DNA of 64,000 nt, taken from assembly GCF_944324995.1 (NCBI RefSeq), contig NZ_CALUYL010000005.1:39654-103653 (forward strand), read 5' to 3'. The DNA comes from an uncultured Mailhella sp. Lineage in GTDB: Bacteria; Desulfobacterota; Desulfovibrionia; Desulfovibrionales; Desulfovibrionaceae. A model generated the notes under the pieces. It had not been told where the DNA came from. It was given only the letters and a program-made list of their open reading frames with translations, and did not search any database. The translations under genes and the position numbers were made by a program. Below, piece by piece: positions 34,397-43,544 of the stretch (its first letter is position 1; each line of letters opens with the position of its first letter).

Positions 34397-35473
34397 ATGA
34401 ATCGTCTGTTCCGTACCGCCCTCATGGCCGCCGTGTGCGTGGGTCTGCTCTCCGCTCCGGCCTTCGCCGCCTACAAAAAGGAATACAAGCTGAGCGTGGT
34501 GCCCGCCGCCACCTCCGGCTGGGGCCTTTCCGCAACCTACTTCGCCGATCTCGTCAAGGAGCGCACCAACGGCCGCATCAACATCAAGGTGTACCCCGGC
34601 GCTCAGCTCATGGCCGGCAAGCAGACTTCCGAACTGCTGCTCGTGCGCCGCGGCGCCATCGACTTCGCCCTCGCCTCCACCATCAACTGGTCGCCCCAGG
34701 TGCAGGAACTCAACCTCACCGCCCTGCCCTTCTTCGTGGCCAACAATCCCGACCGCTACAAGGCCATGGACGCCATTGAAGCCGGCGAGTCCGGCAAAAT
34801 GCTCGTCGCCGCCGTGGAAAAGACCGGCGTGAAGTTCATCGGCTGGGGCGAAAACGGCTTCCGCGAACTCACCACCAGCAAGGGCCCCATCAATCATCCC
34901 GCCGACATGAAGGGCATGAAGCTGCGCGTGTGCGGCACGCCCATCTTCGCCGACATCTTCACCGCGCTCGGCGCGAATCCGCAGGCCATCAACTGGTCCG
35001 AAGCCGTGACCGGTTTCCAGCAGGGCATCGTGGACGGCCAGGAAAACCCCACCAACGGCATCAACATCACGCTCCAGATCTGGACCTGGCACAAGTATCA
35101 CACCGACTGGCACTACATGATCGATCCGCTGCTGCTCACCTCCAACGCCAAGGTGTGGAAGTCCTTCTCCAAGGAAGATCAGGCCATCCTCATCGAATGC
35201 GCCAGGGAAATGGAAAAGTACAGCAAGGCCCTTTCCCGCCTCGGCTTCGACGACGGTTCCTCCCTCGCCTTCCTCCAGAGCATAAACAAGGTGCCCGCCG
35301 TGACCGATCCCTTCAAGACCATGGAAGAACACGGCATGAACATCGTGAAGTTCACGCCTGAACAGGTCAGGGAATTCTACGACGCCACCAAGAGCGTGCG
35401 CGACAAGTGGACCAAGGAAGTCGGCCCCGAACTCGTGAAGGCCGCCGAGGCCGACATGAAGGCCGCTCAGTAA
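34397..35473 (+). CDS. TRAP transporter substrate-binding protein (DctP family)
   Basis: This 358-residue protein has a signal peptide (cleavage FA-AYKK, about residue 23) and the DctP fold. The mature region contains the conserved MKGMKLRV and QGIVDGQENP segments; the Arg of the first is the usual carboxylate-binding Arg of the family. GAGGAGG lies directly before the ATG at 34397. It binds an organic anion in the periplasm and hands it to the DctQM pair downstream. The ligand may be a C4-dicarboxylate, keto acid or sulfonate such as isethionate or taurine; sequence alone does not decide. Confidence 0.88.
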   Translation: MNRLFRTALMAAVCVGLLSAPAFAAYKKEYKLSVVPAATSGWGLSATYFADLVKERTNGRINIKVYPGAQLMAGKQTSELLLVRRGAIDFALASTINWSPQVQELNLTALPFFVANNPDRYKAMDAIEAGESGKMLVAAVEKTGVKFIGWGENGFRELTTSKGPINHPADMKGMKLRVCGTPIFADIFTALGANPQAINWSEAVTGFQQGIVDGQENPTNGINITLQIWTWHKYHTDWHYMIDPLLLTSNAKVWKSFSKEDQAILIECAREMEKYSKALSRLGFDDGSSLAFLQSINKVPAVTDPFKTMEEHGMNIVKFTPEQVREFYDATKSVRDKWTKEVGPELVKAAEADMKAAQ

Positions 35474-35485
35474 AACAACATGTTC

Positions 35486-35513
35486 CGGGAGCGGCCGGGC
35501 CGCTCCCGTCTTT
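35486..35513 (+). terminator. Attenuating terminator between dctP and dctQ
   Basis: CGGGAGCGGC (35486-35495) pairs perfectly with GCCGCTCCCG (35499-35508), followed by TCTTTT. It would end most transcripts after the binding protein, giving excess binding protein over membrane subunits. Confidence 0.7.
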
Positions 35514-35534
35514 TCATCATCGGGGATTCTCACT

Positions 35535-36005
35535 ATGTGGAACTTTCTGAACGCACGCTTCGAGGAACTGCTCGGAGCCGTACTGCTGGCCGTGATGGCG
35601 TGCATATCGTTCATCAACGTGATCGTGCGCTACTGCACCAATTTTTCGTTTTCCTCGTCGGAAGAGCTCACCGTCAACCTCTTCGTGTGGATAGTGCTGC
35701 TGGGCACCTCCCGCGCCTTCCGCGAAGGCGGGAACTTCAGCATGAACCTGCTCTACGACGCCATGCCCCGCCCTCTCAGAAAGCTCCTCTACATTTTCGG
35801 CGCGCTGTGCAGCATCGCGTTCTTCGCCGCCCTCTGCTGGCAGGGATACATTGAAGTCAAGGACGAAATCGAACTCGAAGTGATTTCCGAATCGCTGGCC
35901 ATTCCGGTCTGGATCTACACCATCGCCACGCCGCTCTTTTCCGCCCTCATCATCGTGCGCATTCTCCAGAAGCTCTGGGAAGACTTCCGTTCCAGAAACT
36001 ACTAG
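35535..36005 (+). CDS. TRAP transporter small permease (DctQ family)
   Basis: This 156-residue inner-membrane protein has four hydrophobic helices (about 10-30, 45-65, 90-110, 125-150). The usual DctQ feature ...SSEELTVNLFVWIVLLG is present in the second helix region. It bridges the binding protein and the DctM transport subunit. It lies between their genes in the standard P-Q-M order. Confidence 0.86.
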   Translation: MWNFLNARFEELLGAVLLAVMACISFINVIVRYCTNFSFSSSEELTVNLFVWIVLLGTSRAFREGGNFSMNLLYDAMPRPLRKLLYIFGALCSIAFFAALCWQGYIEVKDEIELEVISESLAIPVWIYTIATPLFSALIIVRILQKLWEDFRSRNY

Positions 36006-36086
36006 TCCCCCGCAGGGACGCTGATCCGCACGTCAAACCGCTTGCTTCAAACGCCTCCCGCGTCTTTGAAGTCTGGAGAATTTTGC

Positions 36087-37382
36087 ATGGATACCTCACT
36101 TTTTCACGATCCGGCCTTCTGGCTTCTCGTCACCTTCATCGTTCCGCTCATCTTCCGCGTGCCCATAGCCATCTCCCTCGGAGTTTCCGCCATCTTCGTC
36201 GGCTGGTGGTGGGACATGGGCATCGACATGCTCTCCTACAACTTCTTTGCCGGCATCGCCAAGGTGCCGCTGCTCGCCATTCCGTTCTTCATTCTCGCGG
36301 GCTTCATCATGGAGCGCGCGGGCATCGCGGCCCGCATCGTCATGCTCGTGGAAACCCTCGTCGGCAACATGACCGGCGGCCTCGCCGTCGCCACCGTGGG
36401 CGTCGCCACCTTCTGGGGCGCCGTCAGCGGCTCCGGCCCCGCCACCGTGGCCGCCCTCGGCCTCATCCTCATTCCCGCCATGGTCAAGAGCGGCTACGAC
36501 AAGCCCTTCGCCGCCGCCACCGTGTCCGTCACTTCCGGCCTTGCCATCGTCATTCCGCCGAGCATCGCGTTCATCGTGTACGGCGGCATTGCCGACGTCT
36601 CCGTGCCCGCCCTCTTTGCCGCAGGCTTCATTCCCGGCGTGGTGGTCGCCCTCTTCCTCATGGGCTCCGTGCTCATCACCTCCAAAAAGAAGGGCTATCG
36701 CGGCAAACCGCGCTCCATGCCCGTGTCCAGGGCCCTGCGCGAAGCCTTCTGGGGCGTCATGACCCCGGTCGTCATTCTCGGCGGCATCTACGGCGGCGTG
36801 TTCACCCCCACCGAAGCCGCCGCCGTGGCCATCTTCTACGGCCTGTTCGTGGGCGTGTTCATCTACCGCACCATCAACAAGCTCTCCATCCTCGTGGACG
36901 TGCTCGTGGAATCCGTGAAGGCCACCGCCGTCATCATGTTCGTGGTCACCTGCGCAGGTCTCTACGCCTGGGTCGCCAGCACCGTGGGCCTCGTCGAGCG
37001 CGGCGCTTCCGTGCTGCTCTCCCTCTCCGACAACCCCATCGTGCTGCTCCTGCTCATCAACGTGATCCTCTTCATCGCGGGCATGCTGCTCGACGCCATT
37101 TCCATCTACTACGTGCTGCTGCCCTTCCTGCTGCCCATCATGGCTCATTTCGGCTGGGATCCCGTGTGGTTCGGCGTCATGATGACCATCAACCTCGCCC
37201 TCGGTCAGGTCACGCCGCCCGTGGCCGTGAACCTCTACGTGGGCGCAAAGATCAGCAACCTCACCATGGAAGAAATCACGCCGCCCGTGCTGCCCATGCT
37301 CCTTGCGTCCGTGCTGGCCCTCGTGGTCATCGTGCTCTTCCCCGACATCACCCTCTTCCTGCCGCGCCTGCTCGGCATGTAA
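36087..37382 (+). CDS. TRAP transporter large permease (DctM family)
   Basis: This 431-residue sodium-coupled transport subunit has about twelve hydrophobic segments. Family motifs include FFILAGFIMERAGIA, ATFWGAVSGSGPATVAALG and GGIYGGVFTPTEAAAVA. The ATG at 36087 (MDTSLFHDP) follows a CTGGAG site. It completes a DctPQM transporter that imports an organic acid using the sodium gradient. It is followed by a bidirectional terminator. Confidence 0.9.
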   Translation: MDTSLFHDPAFWLLVTFIVPLIFRVPIAISLGVSAIFVGWWWDMGIDMLSYNFFAGIAKVPLLAIPFFILAGFIMERAGIAARIVMLVETLVGNMTGGLAVATVGVATFWGAVSGSGPATVAALGLILIPAMVKSGYDKPFAAATVSVTSGLAIVIPPSIAFIVYGGIADVSVPALFAAGFIPGVVVALFLMGSVLITSKKKGYRGKPRSMPVSRALREAFWGVMTPVVILGGIYGGVFTPTEAAAVAIFYGLFVGVFIYRTINKLSILVDVLVESVKATAVIMFVVTCAGLYAWVASTVGLVERGASVLLSLSDNPIVLLLLINVILFIAGMLLDAISIYYVLLPFLLPIMAHFGWDPVWFGVMMTINLALGQVTPPVAVNLYVGAKISNLTMEEITPPVLPMLLASVLALVVIVLFPDITLFLPRLLGM

Positions 37383-37433
37383 CCATCCCGGCTCCGCGTG
37401 CATGCCGGGGCCGGAAGCCTTCGGCACGCCGAA

Positions 37434-37472
37434 GAAAGAAAAAAGGCCGCCCGGCAACGGACGGCCTTTTTT
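37434..37472. terminator. Bidirectional terminator between dctM and the convergent kinase-like gene
   Basis: GGCCGCCCG pairs with CGGACGGCC (one mismatch) around GCAA within 37445-37466. A-rich sequence lies on the left and TTTTTT on the right, so it works for both converging genes. Confidence 0.75.
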
Positions 37473-37488
37473 CATGCCTCAAAGAGGG

Positions 37489-40290
37489 CTATACCTTTCC
37501 CAGAAAATCGCGCTGGAAAAAGCCGAAATGCAGGTGATGGAACAAGGAGTCGCGGTCAACGCCCCGCACCTCGGCCTTCATGGCGTCCAGCACGGCGGCG
37601 TCTTTCCAGTCGTCCACCACGCGGCCGCGCCGGGCAAGATCCTCGGCCACGGCCTTCGCATCCCTGAGGCGCGAGACTGCGGCGTCCAGCGCCTCGTCAT
37701 CAAGGCAGTCGCGAAGGCTCATGCGGTAGGCGTTCTCATCCAGCAGACGGAGCTTGTCATAAGTTTCCCTGTCGATGAACGACGGCCGGAACAGCTGATT
37801 GAAGCCCAGATGCCTGCGCATGACGCCGAGCTGATCCTCATTGAGCGTGCTGCCGTCCACCACCACGGAAAGATGAACTCCCGCGCCGGAAAGCTGCGCC
37901 TGAAGCGCCGGATTCCCGGCAATGTTCACCTGCGTCGCGTCGTCGGGAAGATCGGGCATGAAGATGCGCAGAATCCGCTTCTGATCGTCGCTGAGGGCAG
38001 ATGCGTCCACCATGACCGGCAGAGGTCCGGCATGCGCGGCCTCAAGCGCCTGCCGAAGTTCGTCCCTGCCGGCGATGTCCACCTTCGCCACGCCCACCTT
38101 GCGCGCGCCGAAGCTCGCATCGTTGTCGATGCCCGTCACCTTCACCGCGCCGGTTTCGGGATTGATGTCCACAAGATAGTTCTGATAATGACGGTCCGCC
38201 TGACCGGAAAGCGCGTCCGCCCATTCCAGCCTGTTCAGCTCGCGCATGAGATTGGCCCGCATGCCGTCGAGCAGTCCTTTCTTTCTGAGTCCGCTCACGA
38301 CCTGCCCGAGCGTCAGCTTGTTGCCCCGGCCGTCGGGCACGCACGAACGCCCCGTCATGAGATCGCAGGCCGTGCTGCCCGGAGCCTTCTCCATGAACAG
38401 CCCCACGCGCCCGTCGTACACGCCTATGCGGGAACGGGCCACGGCATCGCCGCAGCCTGCGGCATCGGCGCTGCGGCTGGCCGCCACGTTGATCTGCATG
38501 ACGCGCGCCCCGGCCCGGTAGCCGAGCCGGTACACGGTGAGATCGGGAAAGCCCTGACGCGCAGCCGTTTCCGGCTTGAACACCAGAGGCACGTCTTCGC
38601 CGTTCTCGCCGCGGTACACGCACAGCGTCACGGTGTTGGCCGCGCCGTGCCCCAGCACTTTGGCGCTCTTCAGCGTGTCGCTGCCGGCCTTCATTTCGAG
38701 CTGATCGGTCGGAATGCCCCGCAGCGACGCCTCAAGAAGCGTGGGAATCTCCACGTCGTGCTCGAAGGCCGCGGCAATGTATTCGCCGCGCAGCACGGCA
38801 CGATCGGCCGCCGTGCCCGCGTACATGGCTCCGATTTCCTCCGCCTGCGCCTCGACAATGGGCTGCCGGGTCGAAAGCGTGCCGGCAAATTTTTCCAGAA
38901 ACGCCGCGCCCGCGCCCTCGCAGAAGTCGCTGCTGCGGGCCGCGGCAAACAGATTGACCGCCTCCCGGACCGAAACGGAAACGCCGCACCTTCCAAGAAA
39001 GTTGCGCAGGGCGACGCTGTTCGACAATCCGCCGCTGCCTGCGAGGTACAGAGCGTAGAGCAGCGTGGAATTCTTGTCCGTGCTGCCGGAACGAAGCCGC
39101 CGCCACGCCTGCATCAGCCCGCTCCTGACTCTGTCCGGCGAGGACGCGCCCGCCTGAATGTCCCCTTTCAGGGCCCTGAGATCGGCGTTGTACCGGGCAA
39201 GGCCGCCGGCGACGTCCATCAGCGCGTTCCGCAGTCTGGTCAGGCCGGTCTTCGAAGCCAGGGCGCGGCACGCGTCGGGATCAATACCGGGCATGAGCTC
39301 GTCCACGGCTTTGACGACCTCCCCGTGCAGCGAGCAGCCGGACAGGTTTCCGAGCCTTGCGGAACAGCGATCCAAAAGATCGTTCAGGCCCGCGTGCAGA
39401 CTTCTGTCCTCCACGCTCATGCCGTCCGTGTTCAGCAGCGCCACCGCGGCCCGCGCCCTGTCGAGCACGTTTCTCACATCGGCGGCCTCGCGGCGGAACT
39501 GCTGTTCCGACATGCCCGCGCCCTGCTGTTCCAGCCTGTCGAGCGCGTCGAAAAGTTCCTTCATCTGCCCGTCCACACGCCTTTGCAGCGTGCGCTCGTG
39601 CATGCCCGGCGCAAGCGCCTTCATGCCGCCGGAAACGGTCATGTCGCCCATGTCCGCCATGCGGTCCTGCATGTTCGCGCGCACGACCTGCTGCTCGGCG
39701 GAAAGCCCTTCCCCGCTTCCGCCCGCGAGCTGGAGCGACGCCACAAGATTCAGCGCCTCCGAGGCCCGGTACTGCGTGGAGTGCAGCAGCGACGAAAGCA
39801 GCGCGGAATCGTTCCCCGACGCCTCCATGAAACGGCGCACCTCGCCGTAGAGCGCGTTCTGCGCCTCGGTGTACGCCGAAAGCCTGTTCAGCAGCGCCTT
39901 GGGAAGCGGCACCCCGGCAAAGGAGCGGGCCGGAATGCCCGCCAGCGCCGCGGCCGCCTTGTCGCAGGCCCGGGCCGCATCCATGAGACGGCCGTGCGCG
40001 CTCCGCAGGCCGCTGAAAAGCCCCGGACGTGGAATATTCCGGCCGAGCTCGGCGTACACCGAACCGGTCAGACAGGGCAGATTGCCCGACGCGCGCCCGA
40101 GCAGCCTGTCGAGGCGCTTCTGCGCGCCCTGAAGCTGCACCGCCACCGACGACTCGCGGGACTGCGCAGCCTCCGGGCGGATTTCCGGTTCCACGGCGGG
40201 AGACGTCGCCACGGCATGGCTGCCGGTCACGGAAGGTTCCGGCAGATCCGATATCAAAGGAGTGTAAAGAGGATTATGAACCTGACTCAT
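37489..40290 (-). CDS. Large effector-like protein with a kinase fold (HipA/PI-kinase-like catalytic region)
   Basis: This 933-residue soluble protein has no Sec signal. The first 50 residues are rich in Ser, Thr, Pro and Ala and poor in structure, as in type III secreted proteins. Residues 50-500 are helical. The C-terminal part has kinase-like features: a glycine-rich loop VLGHGAANTV (545-554), a Lys in LVFKPE (Lys572), a catalytic GQADRHYQN (696-704; Asp699, Asn704) and a metal-binding GIDNDAS (720-726; Asp722). This D-R-H-x-x-N plus I-D order is that of PI-kinase/HipA-like enzymes, not classic Ser/Thr kinases. GGAGAAG precedes the ATG at 40290. A small acidic protein encoded 14 bp upstream could be its chaperone. 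Confidence 0.6.
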   Translation of the reverse strand: MSQVHNPLYTPLISDLPEPSVTGSHAVATSPAVEPEIRPEAAQSRESSVAVQLQGAQKRLDRLLGRASGNLPCLTGSVYAELGRNIPRPGLFSGLRSAHGRLMDAARACDKAAAALAGIPARSFAGVPLPKALLNRLSAYTEAQNALYGEVRRFMEASGNDSALLSSLLHSTQYRASEALNLVASLQLAGGSGEGLSAEQQVVRANMQDRMADMGDMTVSGGMKALAPGMHERTLQRRVDGQMKELFDALDRLEQQGAGMSEQQFRREAADVRNVLDRARAAVALLNTDGMSVEDRSLHAGLNDLLDRCSARLGNLSGCSLHGEVVKAVDELMPGIDPDACRALASKTGLTRLRNALMDVAGGLARYNADLRALKGDIQAGASSPDRVRSGLMQAWRRLRSGSTDKNSTLLYALYLAGSGGLSNSVALRNFLGRCGVSVSVREAVNLFAAARSSDFCEGAGAAFLEKFAGTLSTRQPIVEAQAEEIGAMYAGTAADRAVLRGEYIAAAFEHDVEIPTLLEASLRGIPTDQLEMKAGSDTLKSAKVLGHGAANTVTLCVYRGENGEDVPLVFKPETAARQGFPDLTVYRLGYRAGARVMQINVAASRSADAAGCGDAVARSRIGVYDGRVGLFMEKAPGSTACDLMTGRSCVPDGRGNKLTLGQVVSGLRKKGLLDGMRANLMRELNRLEWADALSGQADRHYQNYLVDINPETGAVKVTGIDNDASFGARKVGVAKVDIAGRDELRQALEAAHAGPLPVMVDASALSDDQKRILRIFMPDLPDDATQVNIAGNPALQAQLSGAGVHLSVVVDGSTLNEDQLGVMRRHLGFNQLFRPSFIDRETYDKLRLLDENAYRMSLRDCLDDEALDAAVSRLRDAKAVAEDLARRGRVVDDWKDAAVLDAMKAEVRGVDRDSLFHHLHFGFFQRDFLGKV

Positions 40291-40304
40291 GTGCTTCTCC
40301 CCCG

Positions 40305-41018
40305 CTAAACCCGCATCCACATGCTGAAGGGTACGCTTTCTTCGCAGCGCATGTCCCCGGTTTCCAGACAGTCCAGAAGGCCGTCCACGTCGTCGCCTCC
40401 GCGCTCCGCGCCTTCGCCCGTGAGCGACCAGCGGCAGCCCAGATCGTTCACGAACACGCGCAGCTCTCCGCTCCCGGGCCTGCTTTGCAGGCAGACTTCC
40501 GCCAGCCGGAAGGCCGCCTCAAGATCTTCCCGCTCCTCCGCAGGATCGCCGAAGGCCCGGTTCCACGGCAGACTCACGCCGAATCGAAACGAGCCCTCCT
40601 TCAGCAGAAAAAGCACGCGCATTCCCTGAAGTCCGCTTCCCGCAAGCCCGAAGCCGACGTATCCGCCTTCGTAAAAGGGCACGGCCTCCCCGTCGGAAGA
40701 AGGCGCGGAGGCCGCCGCCTCTTCCGAACCGCCGACTTCTGCGCCCGCCCGGGCGTCTTCGTCCTCGCCGGATGCCGAAGCGTTGTCCGAAGCCTCGGCG
40801 CTCTCCCGCCGATCGCTCCAGGCGTCGAGCACGGCGTCCATGTCTCCGGGCAGCACGGGAACAAAAGACACGGGACGCAGGTCCGTGGCAAAAAAGTTGT
40901 CATCCGTCCGATCCAGCACGTCCAGGGCCGACAGAGGCACCGGCGGACAGGGAATATCGTTGTCTTTCAGAAATTCCGTCAACCCCTCGGGAAGACGCAA
41001 CGCTTCGCGTTCAGACAT
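40305..41018 (-). CDS. Small acidic protein, possible chaperone or partner of the kinase-like effector
   Basis: This 237-residue, strongly acidic protein was not recognised. It has an N-terminal part (1-75), a low-complexity Glu/Ser/Ala linker (about 75-120) and a C-terminal alpha/beta part (120-237). GGAGG lies 6 bases before the ATG at 41018; a longer frame to 41087 lacks such a site. It stops 14 bp before the large kinase-like gene, so the two are co-expressed. The size, acidity and position fit a type III secretion chaperone, but the fold cannot be confirmed by eye. Confidence 0.6.
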   Translation of the reverse strand: MSEREALRLPEGLTEFLKDNDIPCPPVPLSALDVLDRTDDNFFATDLRPVSFVPVLPGDMDAVLDAWSDRRESAEASDNASASGEDEDARAGAEVGGSEEAAASAPSSDGEAVPFYEGGYVGFGLAGSGLQGMRVLFLLKEGSFRFGVSLPWNRAFGDPAEEREDLEAAFRLAEVCLQSRPGSGELRVFVNDLGCRWSLTGEGAERGGDDVDGLLDCLETGDMRCEESVPFSMWMRV

Positions 41019-41766
41019 GCAGGCCTCCTCATGACGCCAAAGTTGGCGGCGCGCCGGAAAAAACGCTCCGTATGAACGATAAAGCAAAAATCGTGCCGCA
41101 AGACAACGATAGACGCAGCCGCTCTCTTCGGCAATCCCCGCGCCGTGCCCCCGCGCCGCGCCCCCGGGCCCTGCCGCCCCTCACTTCGGCCCGCCCCGGC
41201 CGCCCCGCCTTTCCGCCCTTGCCCTCGCTTCGACAGCCCGGATAAAACCGGTTCCAGATTCCCCCGCGCCTCATTCCGGCAGGCCCGCATGTCGTCCGCT
41301 CAGCGCCGGGCGTTCCGGCGCCGACAATTCCCTCCCCGACGCGTTCCCTCCGGATCTTTCCGGCTCTCAGCTCTGCGCGGCCACCGGCAACAGCCTCCCT
41401 TGCCCTCATCGCGCCTCGTTCCCGCCCCGCGTCCGCTCCCGCCCGGCGTTCCGGCTCCGGCCCGAATCAAAACGCCGCCCGAAATCCCCGCCGAAACCCC
41501 GCCGATCAACGCCCCGAAACGTCCGCCGCCCGGCGCATCCCCCCTTGAACACTTCCGGCGCACACAAAAAAGCCGCGTTCGCCACCCTCCGGGCGCAAAA
41601 CACGCTCCTTTTCCGGCTCCTGCCCGCCTCCGTCGTTCCCCGACTGCAAAAATCTGCGGTTCCGGGCCACACTGCTGTGGATTGATTATGAGAATCTCTT
41701 TGACTTTCCCTGCAATTTCGGATGTCCAATAGAACATATCTTTCATTAAAAAATTCTCTCCCGCGC
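41019..41766. other. GC-rich intergenic region without a recognised gene
   Basis: About 750 bases. Frames are open on both strands but give Pro/Arg/Ala-rich sequence with no domain or ribosome-binding site. The short stretch 41,675-41,760 is AT-rich and probably holds the promoter of the WYL regulator. Confidence 0.4.
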
Positions 41767-41805
41767 TCCGGCTTTGCGCCGGACCTTTGCGGACGTCCGC
41801 AAAGG
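41767..41805. promoter_or_regulatory. Two adjacent palindromes upstream of the WYL regulator
   Basis: TCCGGC-TTTGC-GCCGGA (41767-41783) is followed at once by a perfect 22-bp palindrome at 41784-41805 with half site CCTTTGCGGAC. They lie about 180 bases before the regulator start. They may form an operator for autoregulation or a transcript hairpin. Confidence 0.5.
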
Positions 41806-41983
41806 ATCGAAGCCGCGTCGGAGCGGCGTTGTCGGCGTCTCTCCGGAAAGAGCATCGGAAAAACGTTCGTGGTCAGGGGCTCGAACGTCCGGCGTCTTTC
41901 AGGCCTTCCGACAGCCGGGCGCAACGTCCGCCCGTCCCCGGCGGGCGCTTCCGCCCGGAAAATTTTTCTGGAGTTTCCTGTCG

Positions 41984-42967
41984 ATGTCTTCTCATCCACC
42001 CTCCGAGCTCGCTCACGCCGCCCCTTCGGGGGAAAGCGGCTCCCGGATTTCCCGTTTGCTGCGCATCGTGCAGGCCATCCGCCAGGATCCGCATCGAACC
42101 CTGAGCGCGCTCCAGGCCGAGCTCGGCATCGGCAGAAGTCAGTTCTACAAGGACAAGGCCGCCCTTGCCGAAGCCGGATTCCGCTTCAGCTACAGCAAGA
42201 AGAACGGCTTCCGCATTCTGGAAGACGCTCTCGTGCCGAACATCGACCTGAGCCTCTCCAACCGGCTCATTCTCATGCTGGCGCTCGAACAGCTCTGTCT
42301 CACCGGCGACGGCATGCTCGCCGCCCTCGCCGTGGACGCCGGACGCAAGCTGGCGGGCGGCATGCCCGCGCCCTTTCGGGAACAGATGCTCTCCACCTTC
42401 GACCGCAGCTTTCCCCGCTGGAAGAACCATCGACCGCCGGAAACGCTTTCCCTGCTGCTGGAAGCCGTGAGTCAGGGCCGGAGAATCCGCATTCTGTACG
42501 CCGCAAGCAGCGCCTGGGACGCCCGCTGGCGGGAAATCGATCCCCGGCATCTGTACCTGCGTCAGCGCGCGCTGTACCTCTACGCCCGCACCGTGGACGA
42601 ATCGCCCTTTCAATGGCAGGGCTTCCGCGTGAGCCGCATCCGCAAGGTCGAAGACACCGGCATGCGCCTGTTCTGGCCCGCCGATGCCGACGACGGCTTC
42701 CGCCATCAGCAGCCCGCCCCCGCCGACGCCGACGACAACGGATACCCGGTGACCATCCGCTTCACCGGTCAGGCCTCCCACTACATCCGGGAAAAGGTGT
42801 GGCGGGAGAGCCGAAACATGGAACAGACCGGCCCGGAAGAAATTCTGTTCACCGTGCGCGTGTCGGATCCGCAGGAAGTGGTGCGCTGGGCCCGCGTGTT
42901 CGGCGACGAGGCCGAAGTCATGGAATGCGGCGAACCCGCCCCCTGCCCGCCTTCCGGCTCCGAATAG
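41984..42967 (+). CDS. WYL-domain transcriptional regulator (YafY-like)
   Basis: This 327-residue protein has an N-terminal winged helix-turn-helix (about 18-75, RTLSALQAELGIGRSQFYKDK) and a WYL domain (about 150-230) with IRILYAASS, REIDPRHLYLRQRALYLYA and RVSRIRKVE. A C-terminal extension (about 240-327) matches the WCX region. WYL proteins sense nucleic acid or small ligands and often govern DNA-damage, phage-defence or effector genes. The start at 41984 has CTGGAG upstream; the frame is open for 70 more unconserved codons. It is divergent from the kinase-like effector pair, a possible target. Confidence 0.85.
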   Translation: MSSHPPSELAHAAPSGESGSRISRLLRIVQAIRQDPHRTLSALQAELGIGRSQFYKDKAALAEAGFRFSYSKKNGFRILEDALVPNIDLSLSNRLILMLALEQLCLTGDGMLAALAVDAGRKLAGGMPAPFREQMLSTFDRSFPRWKNHRPPETLSLLLEAVSQGRRIRILYAASSAWDARWREIDPRHLYLRQRALYLYARTVDESPFQWQGFRVSRIRKVEDTGMRLFWPADADDGFRHQQPAPADADDNGYPVTIRFTGQASHYIREKVWRESRNMEQTGPEEILFTVRVSDPQEVVRWARVFGDEAEVMECGEPAPCPPSGSE

Positions 42968-43335
42968 CCCTCTTTTGCCGAAAAAGCCCCGGCCTTTGCG
43001 CCGTCTCTCTCTCCGAAGAGCTCGGATGCCGGGCAAAAAGCCCTCTCGAAAAAGCCCTTCGTCATCCGACACTCTTTCGCGGCGCGCCTTGTTCCGGCGC
43101 GCATCGCCGCCGCAACCTATTTTTCCGTCGTCCGCCACGCCTCCGGCGGCACGTTCCTGCTGAATAGAGGCAGCCGTCAAATTCACCTTCGTGAGCCGTT
43201 CCGTCGCCTTTCTTCGCGTCGTCCATGAGCGAGGAATACGGCCTGCACAGACGCTGAAACAGCCCCCTTCCGGCACATGCCCCTCAAGCGCCCTCGGAGC
43301 CCGTCAGGCGAATTTCCCCACGACGCGTCGGGCAG
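42968..43335. other. Intergenic region after the WYL regulator
   Basis: Together with the repeat and promoter that follow it, this gap spans 42,968-43,544. I see no gene in it; open frames are Arg/Pro-rich. Confidence 0.35.
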
Positions 43336-43383
43336 CCTCCCCGAAGCCCTCCCCGAAGCCCTCCCCGAAGCCCTCCCCGTCGC
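43336..43383. repeat. Tandem 12-bp repeat, four units
   Basis: CCTCCCCGAAGC is repeated three times exactly (43336-43371) and a fourth time with two changes. It lies about 35 bases before the promoter of the exported selenoprotein candidate. Such a tract could vary in copy number. Confidence 0.75.
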
Positions 43384-43418
43384 CCTGCCGACGCCGAAAA
43401 ATTTTTTCGGAAAACGTC

Positions 43419-43447
43419 TTGTGATTTTTTTGTCGACATTTTATACT
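43419..43447 (+). promoter_or_regulatory. Promoter of the candidate selenoprotein gene
   Basis: TTGTGA (43419-43424), 17 bases, TATACT (43442-43447). A TTTTTTT run fills part of the spacer. About 95 bases of leader separate it from the ATG. Confidence 0.6.
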
Positions 43448-43544
43448 CGCGCAGGAACATGTTCGTTCCTCTACGAAAAATCGGAATCATTCCGGGGAGA
43501 AATGGTCTTCGCGGAAGCGTTCCGGACACACGCAAGGAGATGTC

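Noticed and set aside
37303..40308. A 1,001-codon plus-strand frame opposite the kinase-like gene
   Set aside because: It is another antisense shadow; it begins inside dctM in a different frame and is Arg/His-rich.
41722..43167. A 481-codon frame overlapping the WYL gene
   Set aside because: It is a +1 shadow of the WYL gene; only the other frame has helix-turn-helix and WYL motifs and a ribosome-binding site.
43336..43383. CRISPR array
   Set aside because: The units are 12 bp, directly abutting, without spacers and without cas genes nearby.
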